12,212 nt of DNA, from the NCBI GenBank assembly GCA_035542975.1, contig DATKKK010000098.1, positions 1 through 12,212 of the forward strand. The letters are read 5' to 3'. Source of the DNA: DATKKK01 sp035542975 (lineage in GTDB: Archaea > Thermoproteota > Bathyarchaeia > Bathyarchaeales > Bathycorpusculaceae). Below, piece after piece: positions 6,667-12,212 of the stretch. The position numbers and the translations under genes are program-made. The notes beneath the pieces are model-generated. The model made no database searches and was not told the DNA's origin. It saw only the letters and a list, made by a program, of their open reading frames with translations. Numbering within the stretch: the first letter of the stretch is position 1; the number at the start of each line of letters is the position of its first letter.

Positions 6667-6711
6667 CGAAACCTATTGGAGTAATTAGCAAACAATTCGG
6701 TGGTCCGGTTC

Positions 6712-7716
6712 ATGACAGAATCGATAAGAGAGGTTGAGTTAAAGAACATTCATCCTAGCAAGCTGAACCCACGTTTAGAAATGAATGTAGAGCGCCTTAA
6801 CGAACTTGCTGCAAGCATTAAAGAGGTTGGTTTGCTTGAACCAATCATCACCAGACCAGCAAACGGTGAATTTGAAGTTGTTGTTGGCGAACGACGATAC
6901 CGAGCTTCGCAGCAAGCAGGACTTGAAAAAGTTCCAGTCATCGTCAGAGAATATGATGATGCTGAAGTGGTTCAGTTAAACCTCATCGAGAATATTCAGC
7001 GAGAAGATTTGAGCGCGATTGAAAAAGGAAAAGTGTGCAAGTACTTGTTGGAAAATTGCCCAGAAAAATACCCGTCGCAGGAAGAGTTAGCAAGAAAAAT
7101 CGGCGTGAGCACCAACGCCATCTCACTCTGGCTGCGCTCTGTTGAAGTTATTCCTCAGGAAGCTCAGAAATACGTTGCCCCCTCAACCATCTCGGGTGAG
7201 ATGCCCGAAGGCAAGATCGATTACCTTACCGCGGTCAAAGTTGGTCGTTCAGTCGAGGAACCAGAAAAACGAGTAGAAGTGATAAGAAAGTTGGCGGAGA
7301 AGCGACTCCCTGCAAAAGAAAGAGAGCAAGTTATTAAGAAAGTCATTCTGGAACCAGAGAAGCCTATTGAAGAAGTTATTGAGGAGGTGACAGAAGCTCC
7401 TGTTGAGTTGCGGTTTATGGCGTTTGACAAAAAGACCCTGCTCGATGGTACAAAATGTCAGACTTCCAGAACGAGTATTCCAGACCCTAAGGTAAAGATG
7501 GGCGCGATAGTTCTCGCATCAATTTCGGAGCCTCGCATCGCTGAATTGCGAATTACCTCGATTGAAAGGAAACGTCTGAAATATTTTGATCCAGAGGACG
7601 CGAAAAGAGAAGGTTGTCGCACATTGGATGAATTCAAAAAACTATGGAAAGAAGCGCATGGAGAATGGGATGAGGATCAGCTTGTTTACGTGATACATTT
7701 CGAAAAAGTTGAATAG
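6712..7716 (+). CDS. ParB-like nuclease/CTPase-fold protein fused to a C-terminal ASCH domain
   Basis: A 334-residue fusion. Residues about 5-105 are a ParB/Spo0J N-terminal domain: LNPR, LNELAASIKEVGLLEPI, the CTP-binding GERRYRAS (59-66) and NLIENIQREDLSAIEKG. Residues about 107-146 hold a helix-turn-helix (SQEELARKIGVSTNAISLWL). A charged, Glu/Lys-rich helix (about 180-230) links to a C-terminal ASCH domain (about 232-334) of the PUA-like superfamily, with DGTKCQTSR and the late run EEFKKLWKEAHGEW-type ending in YVIHFEKV. Lys248 and Thr251 keep the K-x-x-T spacing of the YqfB-type ASCH amidohydrolase site. ParB proteins clamp on DNA with CTP; ASCH domains bind or process RNA or modified nucleosides. 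No ParA gene is nearby. ATG 6712 is preferred over GTG 6700 because GGTGG lies eight bases ahead of it. Confidence 0.85.
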   Translation: MTESIREVELKNIHPSKLNPRLEMNVERLNELAASIKEVGLLEPIITRPANGEFEVVVGERRYRASQQAGLEKVPVIVREYDDAEVVQLNLIENIQREDLSAIEKGKVCKYLLENCPEKYPSQEELARKIGVSTNAISLWLRSVEVIPQEAQKYVAPSTISGEMPEGKIDYLTAVKVGRSVEEPEKRVEVIRKLAEKRLPAKEREQVIKKVILEPEKPIEEVIEEVTEAPVELRFMAFDKKTLLDGTKCQTSRTSIPDPKVKMGAIVLASISEPRIAELRITSIERKRLKYFDPEDAKREGCRTLDEFKKLWKEAHGEWDEDQLVYVIHFEKVE

Positions 7717-7745
7717 CGTTCCATGAACCTCGATAGAAATGGCTT

Positions 7746-8648
7746 TTACGCGACGATAACTCGGTAGTCTTTTTCACTTCTTGAACCTAACCCAAGTTCA
7801 GTAGCATGGCGAATTTGTGTATAACTCCATGGATCATTTTTCAGTTCAGAGCCCTCAAAGCTTTCAATTACTTTTATGGACTCCACATCCATGGCCACGC
7901 GGTCACCTGAAGCTAGTATGGCGTTTGGTTCAAGTACTTTGCCGCTGAAAGGTCCGCCCGTGATGAAGCATTTTCGTCCGTCCATGATCAACAAATTTGG
8001 ATGTACAACCAAGTTTAAATCAACCAGTTTTTCTTTCAAGTGCATGATGTGAAAAGCCAATCTTTCACTGCCTTTAACAAGCCCGAAAGCCAATTTTAGG
8101 CTTAACGAAAATTCGGCGCGAAAATGCGTTTTCATACAACAACAGTAAACTACCTTGTCCGCATGCAAAGCCTTTTTTGGCAAGCTTACTGTTTTAAGGT
8201 ATTTTCCACCAACATTAACCTTAACCCATTCTCCTTCGTCAAAAAACACCACCTCAGCGTTACTATTCTCTAACATTTTAAGAGTTCCAGTCTTTGACAT
8301 GACCTTTCGAGTGGAAGTTCCTTGCATTGATGACTCGCCGACCACAACATTTGCAGCACCGTGTTCGTAGAGTAAATCAACAACCGCTTTGAGGAATTCA
8401 GGTTCAGTTGATGCTGGCGGAGGGTCTGCGCTGTTGTAGTTGGGCTTGAGCAAAACCTCATCGCCTTTCTCTATTACTTTTTGAAACCCACCGATCAAAT
8501 CGACAGCTTTTGCAACGCTTTCTTTAACGTTACCGCTGAAGGCTAGTTTGCTAACTAAGGATTTGTCATCTTCCCGATAAAGATTAACGTTAAACTTGCC
8601 GATTTCTTCTTGACCAGACACGCAAACCACCAAATTAGACGTTCTCAA
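7746..8648 (-). CDS. DUF362 domain protein
   Basis: A 300-residue DUF362 protein. Family landmarks are GDEVLLKPNYN (62-72), the VVVGESS run (101-107), CMKTHFRAEFSLSLK (171-185), LLIMDGRKCFITGGP (219-233) and ILASGDRVAMDVESIKV (244-260). DUF362 proteins are common in anaerobic bacteria and archaea, often joined to ferredoxin-type [4Fe-4S] modules; here there is no ferredoxin extension. Cys169-171 form an unusual CCC run just before the MKTH motif. The biochemical role of the family is not established. It ends in convergence with the ParB-ASCH gene, 29 bases apart. The start is uncertain: TTG 8648 gives the full length, but GTG codons at 8630 and 8621 are in frame and no convincing ribosome site separates them. 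A TATA-like box lies about 60 bases ahead. Confidence 0.8.
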   Translation of the reverse strand: MRTSNLVVCVSGQEEIGKFNVNLYREDDKSLVSKLAFSGNVKESVAKAVDLIGGFQKVIEKGDEVLLKPNYNSADPPPASTEPEFLKAVVDLLYEHGAANVVVGESSMQGTSTRKVMSKTGTLKMLENSNAEVVFFDEGEWVKVNVGGKYLKTVSLPKKALHADKVVYCCCMKTHFRAEFSLSLKLAFGLVKGSERLAFHIMHLKEKLVDLNLVVHPNLLIMDGRKCFITGGPFSGKVLEPNAILASGDRVAMDVESIKVIESFEGSELKNDPWSYTQIRHATELGLGSRSEKDYRVIVA

Positions 8649-8705
8649 CCAGAAATTTTAGCGTTTTGCTTTCAACACCATAAACGTACCAACGCCAAGT
8701 TCAAG

Positions 8706-8716
8706 CTATAAATAAG
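8706..8716 (-). promoter_or_regulatory. TATA-like element for the DUF362 gene
   Basis: On the reverse strand this reads CTTATTTATAG, 58-68 bases ahead of the TTG at 8648. It would give a leader of about 35 bases. The rest of the 174-base spacer (8649-8822) holds only the T-run of the preceding gene and no recognisable RNA gene. Confidence 0.45.
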
Positions 8717-8752
8717 GGGGGTATAGAACCATCAGAGACCCCTTTAGACCGC

Positions 8753-8759
8753 AAAAAAA
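8753..8759 (-). terminator. T-run terminator after the acyl-CoA dehydrogenase gene
   Basis: Seven consecutive T on the reverse strand, about 64 bases after the stop codon at 8823 and ahead of the DUF362 promoter. It suggests the two genes are separate transcription units despite lying on one strand. Confidence 0.45.
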
Positions 8760-8822
8760 CGCTGATCGGTCAAATGTAGAAACCTGTCGAGTATGCTCAT
8801 TTCTTGTCTATGAACCTACAAA

Positions 8823-10352
8823 TCAAAAGATGAAATCTTTGTTCAGCCATTCCGGGTACCATTTGAACTTTTCCAAGGAACAACCCTTTCGAAGCCCATC
8901 ATACGAGGCCTTAACAAGCGTAACAGTTCCACGACCATCACGATAAAGCTTTACCAGCCGTTCTGCTTCAAGACTCTTCAAAACTTGATCCAGCTTCTCA
9001 TCAGCAGCATTAATCAACCGTTCCTTCAAGTCTTCCCGACTCATAAAAAGTCCAGGGTTCACCTGGTAATCTTCAGCCAACACTTTCAACACATTATCTT
9101 CGCTCATTTCCATTTTCCGCAACGGTTCAACTGTTGAAACTGGCACGCCGAGTTTTTCATGAACCTTTCTCTGCGGCATTCTCAAATCCTTGCCTAACGC
9201 TTTCAACCCACCTCGCAAGATGACTAATTTCATGATATCGTTCGTCCCAGCACCTATCTGATTAACTTTTGCATCTCTTAGGTAACTCTCGACAGGATAG
9301 AACCTTGTCCACCCGTCACCGCCCATCACCATTATAGCGTCACTGATCAGCCTTTCATAAGTCTCAGAAGCAAACAACTTAGCCGTCGCAGCATCAACCA
9401 TGGCCTCCTTATGCTCATCCAACAGGTGCGCAGCATGATAAACCAGAAGACGTGAAGAATGCAAACCCGTAAGCATGTCCGCGATTTTCGCTTGATTAGT
9501 CGGTATTTCAATAGTCGGCTTGCCAAACTGCATACGCCGCTGTGCATAAGCCACAGCATAACGTATTGACTCCCGCATAGGTCCAAGCATGGCTGCAGAA
9601 TAAACAACACGCTCAAAATTCAATCCTGCCATCATGACCTTCCAGCCCTCACCTTCATGCCCTATGATGCTGTCAGCAGAAACTTTCACGTTTTCAAAGT
9701 CAAGAAAACCATTGGGTAACCCAAACCATCCTGAAAGCTCGTTAATCTTTTCAACAGAAAAACCAGGCGCTCCCTTCTCTACCAAAAAAGCAGTTAAATG
9801 CTGATATTTAATTTTATCTTCAGGTTTTTCGCTGGTCTTAACGTAAACAACATAAATATCTGCCAATCCCGCGTTGGTTATGAACCTTTTCTTGCCATTA
9901 AGCGTGTAGTAGTCTCTTTCACGTTCTGCGGTTGATTCGACTCCTGCCGCGTCTGAACCAACTGAAGGCTCAGTTATGCACACTGCGCCGACGACTTCGC
10001 CCTTCGCAATCTTCGGAAGCCATTTCCGTTTCTGTTCTTTTGTTCCAAAAGTCAGAAGCTGCTCAACACCTCCAAACATGGAAACTGCATACGCCTCAGC
10101 CAACCCAGAACTCACACGGCTCAGTTCCTCAGCCACTATGGCTACTCCTGTAACGCCAGAATCTATTCCGCCGAACTCTTGCGGAATTGCGGCTCCAAAC
10201 CATCCTTTACCAGCGATTTCCTTCAACATTCCCAAGGGAAACTTTTTTGTCCAGAATATTTCTTGACCCTTTCCCAAGTTTTCTTCTGCAAAAACCTGTG
10301 CTTCTTGCATGAGGCGTTTCTGTTTATCGTTCCACCATTCAAAAGGCTCCAC
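8823..10352 (-). CDS. Acyl-CoA dehydrogenase with a C-terminal winged-helix-like extension
   Basis: A 509-residue flavoprotein that should oxidise an acyl-CoA to the 2-enoyl-CoA using FAD. Landmarks are the N-terminal helical part, FAD/substrate loop CITEPSVGSDAAG (125-137), KRFITNAG (155-162), GEGWKVMMAGLNFERVVYS (234-252), the YAQRRMQFGKP run (269-279) and MVMGGDGWTRFYPVESYLRD (341-360). At the usual MCAD glutamate site it reads QIGAGTND, i.e. Ala368, as in isovaleryl-CoA dehydrogenase (IGAGTSE); Glu247 in NFERVV aligns with that enzyme's alternative base, so it is probably active on a branched or long acyl-CoA. Residues about 390-509 are extra; 415-487 look like a winged helix. The open frame continues 154 codons upstream, but that part is Arg/Ser/Trp-rich out-of-frame sequence of the next gene. 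GTG 10352 is chosen for its GGTG site six bases ahead; GTG 10361 is the alternative. Confidence 0.88.
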   Translation of the reverse strand: MEPFEWWNDKQKRLMQEAQVFAEENLGKGQEIFWTKKFPLGMLKEIAGKGWFGAAIPQEFGGIDSGVTGVAIVAEELSRVSSGLAEAYAVSMFGGVEQLLTFGTKEQKRKWLPKIAKGEVVGAVCITEPSVGSDAAGVESTAERERDYYTLNGKKRFITNAGLADIYVVYVKTSEKPEDKIKYQHLTAFLVEKGAPGFSVEKINELSGWFGLPNGFLDFENVKVSADSIIGHEGEGWKVMMAGLNFERVVYSAAMLGPMRESIRYAVAYAQRRMQFGKPTIEIPTNQAKIADMLTGLHSSRLLVYHAAHLLDEHKEAMVDAATAKLFASETYERLISDAIMVMGGDGWTRFYPVESYLRDAKVNQIGAGTNDIMKLVILRGGLKALGKDLRMPQRKVHEKLGVPVSTVEPLRKMEMSEDNVLKVLAEDYQVNPGLFMSREDLKERLINAADEKLDQVLKSLEAERLVKLYRDGRGTVTLVKASYDGLRKGCSLEKFKWYPEWLNKDFIF

Positions 10353-10417
10353 ATCAAACACCTTGAACAGTATGGGCTTAGACAGGTTAATGATTTTAAA
10401 CTTTCGCAAACAGATTA

Positions 10418-10427
10418 AACTATTAAA
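10418..10427 (-). promoter_or_regulatory. TATA-like element for the acyl-CoA dehydrogenase gene
   Basis: On the reverse strand the sequence ATTTAATAGTTT includes a TATA-like core 66-75 bases ahead of GTG 10352, after the T-run of the preceding gene. Spacing is a little long; assigned by position and composition. Confidence 0.35.
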
Positions 10428-10446
10428 TGACGTTTGGATTACTTGG

Positions 10447-10452
10447 AAAAAA
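10447..10452 (-). terminator. T-run terminator after the glycine-rich membrane protein gene
   Basis: Six consecutive T on the reverse strand (CGTGTTTTTTCC) about 17 bases after the TAA stop at 10469-10471. Short but well placed between two same-strand genes. Confidence 0.4.
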
Positions 10453-10468
10453 CACGGTTTAGAAGAGT

Positions 10469-10825
10469 TTATCTTGCTATTGCGCCGCCAACTAGTCCGC
10501 CGATGGCTGCCAGTATTGCCCCGAAGAAGCTCAGTACGATAGCCACTAACCCCACTATTGCCCCGACTAATCCGCCTATCAGCACACCTATGCCACCCCC
10601 GAAGATTCCGCCAACGGCTACAGCGCCTATTACGAGCAGTATCGTGACGATTATGCCGCCGAAAATTCCAGCAAGAAATCCGGCTAACGCTCCTCTGCCT
10701 GCTCCACCGCCAGCTATTAATCCCGCCACGAATCCACCGAGTAGATGGGCTACGATTGGTAGATGCGACCCTAAAAGAGCAACGATAACAAAACCTACAA
10801 AAGCTCCAAGCCACATGCTACCCAT
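10469..10825 (-). CDS. Glycine-rich small integral membrane protein
   Basis: A 118-residue, almost wholly hydrophobic protein made of about four membrane helices rich in Gly-x-x-x-Gly and GGxxGG steps (GGFVAGLIAGGGAGRGALAG, GIFGGGIGVLIGGLVGAIVG, AIGGLVGGAIAR). Such glycine zippers pack helices tightly. It resembles the small Gly-rich membrane proteins frequent in archaea (DUF5518-like), whose function is unknown; I cannot confirm the family from sequence alone. ATG 10825 is chosen with a GGAG site 11 bases ahead; GTG 10837 overlaps that site, and ATG 10816 is another option. The opposite strand and another frame are also open through this GC-rich repeat-like stretch, which is an effect of the Gly/Ala codons and not of extra genes. 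It is divergent from the DRE-TIM gene. Confidence 0.7.
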   Translation of the reverse strand: MGSMWLGAFVGFVIVALLGSHLPIVAHLLGGFVAGLIAGGGAGRGALAGFLAGIFGGIIVTILLVIGAVAVGGIFGGGIGVLIGGLVGAIVGLVAIVLSFFGAILAAIGGLVGGAIAR

Positions 10826-10906
10826 GAACCAACACACTCCATTTATGATTGCGTCGATCGAAATAAAAGACTTGCCATAGTCTCAAACTTTCCAAATGTG
10901 TTAATT

Positions 10907-10916
10907 CTTATATATT
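10907..10916 (+). promoter_or_regulatory. TATA box for the DRE-TIM metallolyase gene
   Basis: CTTATATATT lies about 47-56 bases ahead of the ATG at 10963. The element is nearly symmetrical, so it could also serve the divergent membrane protein gene, though with a longer leader. Confidence 0.55.
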
Positions 10917-10962
10917 AACAACGAAATAATTGAAGATGCTCTTGTCTGATTTGTAGGAAGGC

Positions 10963-12212
10963 ATGTCGCATTTGAGAAAATCTATCTTCAAGAAACTTGA
11001 GGCTCAAGGTTTAATAGCAAACTACAACCGTTTGAGGCGAAATTTGCCCCCGAAGCTTCCAGAAAAGGTTTTTGTTTGGGATGAAACACTGAGAGAAGGC
11101 GTACAAACACCAACCGTGTTTCTGACTTACGTTGAAAAGGTTAAGCTTGCAAAAATGCTGGATGAGATAGGTGTTTCTATCATAAACGTTGGTTTTCCAG
11201 CACTATCCGAAGAGGAAAAAAGTAACGTCAAGCGAATTGTGAATGAAGGCTTCCAGCAGGCATGTATCGTGGCTTCGGCACGCCCAACAAAAAGCGATAT
11301 AGACGCTTGTTTAGAATGTGGGATAAGAGAAATCCCGATATTTACACCCTTCAACGGCTTAAACCTTCAATACAGACTAGGATTGACCAAGGAGCAAGTG
11401 CTCGCAAAGACGGCGGAGAGCATTGAATATGCAAAAAAGCATGGAGTGAAAGTGGATTTTGTCTTAGATGACGGCTCAAGAACACCGCTTGAAGACATGA
11501 TACAGATCTTCACCGCTGCCATAAAAGCTGGAGCAGATAGACTGATAGTCGCCGACACAGTCGGGTTTCTCCGACCTTTATCGATACGCTATATATTTTC
11601 GCACATCCGAGAGGATCTCTTCCAAAAGATTAAGAAAGAAGTTCCTCTAGGTGTCCATTGTCACAACGATTTTGGTTTAGCAACCGCAAACACTCTGGCA
11701 GCAGTGGAAGAAGGCGTGACCTACGTGCACACGTGCGTCGCTGGACTCGGGGAAAGAGCAGGCGGCGCACCCCTAGAGGAGGTTGTCACTGCTCTGGAGT
11801 TGCTTTACGATGTGGACACGGGTGTTGATCTTAACAAGATTTACAGGCTACTACAGTTAGCCGAGAAAACATTCGCGTTGCCGATACAATTCCACAAGCC
11901 CATAATCGGCGAAAACGCTTTTGCCCACGAAGTAGACGAACACATTCAAGCCATGCTGGCTCACCCGCTTTTGTACGAACCTTTCCCACCTGAAATTATC
12001 GGAAGACAAACCGAATTCTACATGGGAAGGCAAACAGGAAAACGCATTATCGAAGATCGCCTAAAACAAGCAGAAATCAAAGCCACACCGATGCAGATCG
12101 AGGAAATAGCGAGAAGATTAAAAGGAACACAGGAAAGCCGCGACAAAGGCGAAGCACAAATGACCTTTTACCAAATCAAGAGGCTCATGAAGGAACTGCG
12201 GAGAGGGCTATC
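10963..12212 (+). CDS. Homocitrate/2-isopropylmalate synthase-family (DRE-TIM metallolyase) protein, 3' end outside window
   Basis: Frame 1 is open from ATG 10963 to the window edge, giving 416 residues without a stop. A short N-terminal helix precedes a TIM barrel: DETLREGVQTP (40-50, with Glu45 at the metal position as in homocitrate synthases), INVGFPALSEEE, FVLDDGSRTP, VADTVGFLRPL, the metal-binding GVHCHNDFGLATAN (230-243, His232 and His234) and GLGERAGGAPLEEVV (261-275). After the barrel come GENAFAHEVDEH (316-327) and MGRQTGKRIIEDRL. The family condenses acetyl-CoA with a 2-oxo acid. HEVDEH stands where LeuA or CimA have HESGIH, so the 2-oxo-acid substrate is not decided (oxoglutarate, oxoisovalerate, pyruvate or other). 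A TAG sits three codons before the ATG, so it cannot start earlier; GGAAGG (10956-10961) is very close to ATG 10963, leaving TTG 10972 as a less likely alternative. Confidence 0.88.
   Translation, partial: MSHLRKSIFKKLEAQGLIANYNRLRRNLPPKLPEKVFVWDETLREGVQTPTVFLTYVEKVKLAKMLDEIGVSIINVGFPALSEEEKSNVKRIVNEGFQQACIVASARPTKSDIDACLECGIREIPIFTPFNGLNLQYRLGLTKEQVLAKTAESIEYAKKHGVKVDFVLDDGSRTPLEDMIQIFTAAIKAGADRLIVADTVGFLRPLSIRYIFSHIREDLFQKIKKEVPLGVHCHNDFGLATANTLAAVEEGVTYVHTCVAGLGERAGGAPLEEVVTALELLYDVDTGVDLNKIYRLLQLAEKTFALPIQFHKPIIGENAFAHEVDEHIQAMLAHPLLYEPFPPEIIGRQTEFYMGRQTGKRIIEDRLKQAEIKATPMQIEEIARRLKGTQESRDKGEAQMTFYQIKRLMKELRRGL

Noticed and set aside
10353..10814. N-terminal extension of the acyl-CoA dehydrogenase frame by 154 codons
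   Set aside because: The extension is rich in Arg, Ser and Trp, has no resemblance to the family, and is the shifted frame of the glycine-rich membrane protein. A GTG with a well-spaced GGTG site at 10352 gives a normal dehydrogenase start.
10434..10880. Pro/Ala-rich forward open frame of 148 codons
   Set aside because: It is the complement of Gly/Ala codons of the reverse-strand membrane protein; low complexity, no ribosome site.
1..12212. Mobile element, prophage, toxin-antitoxin, CRISPR or defence system
   Set aside because: No transposase, integrase, terminal repeat, regular spacer array or recognised defence gene was seen on either strand. ParB and HD domains occur in such systems, but the genes here sit among housekeeping genes without partners.

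Overview
The window looks like archaeal chromosome, most likely from an uncultured TACK-type lineage such as Bathyarchaeota; the lineage is an inference from gene content and style, without any database comparison. The archaeal signs are AT-rich TATA-like boxes about 20-45 bases ahead of genes, T-run terminators, GGAG/GGTG ribosome sites mixed with genes that lack one, frequent TTG and GTG starts, an OB-fold SSB with an RGG tail, a PPC-domain protein and a UPF0104 flippase-like protein. There is no rRNA, tRNA, CRISPR array, insertion sequence or prophage gene. Genes are packed closely: the longest gene-free stretch is 174 bases.

Layout. Positions 1-417 hold the C-terminal part of a single-stranded DNA binding protein. 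Then come a malic enzyme (575-1957) and a membrane-anchored helix-hairpin-helix protein (2060-2569), both forward. A small orphan gene (2596-2862, reverse) faces it and is divergent from a PPC-domain protein (2945-3376). That gene overlaps tail-to-tail with a RimI-like acetyltransferase (3368-3820), which lies downstream of a flippase-like membrane protein (3857-4939) on the reverse strand. A divergent promoter region follows, carrying a perfect 6-base inverted repeat centred on a TATA box. Forward again are a radical SAM protein (5068-5976), an HD-domain phosphohydrolase (6038-6592) and a ParB-ASCH fusion (6712-7716). The reverse block holds a DUF362 protein (7746-8648), an acyl-CoA dehydrogenase (8823-10352) and a glycine-rich membrane protein (10469-10825). 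A homocitrate/isopropylmalate synthase-family gene (10963 onward) runs off the right edge.

The window does not read as one pathway. Malic enzyme, acyl-CoA dehydrogenase and the DRE-TIM metallolyase are central carbon, acyl-CoA and 2-oxo-acid chain chemistry. SSB, HhH and ParB-ASCH are nucleic-acid proteins. The items most worth a second look are the ParB-ASCH fusion, the apparent winged-helix tail on the acyl-CoA dehydrogenase, the membrane-tethered HhH protein, and the radical SAM gene with a palindrome over its TATA box. No defence or mobile system is recognisable.
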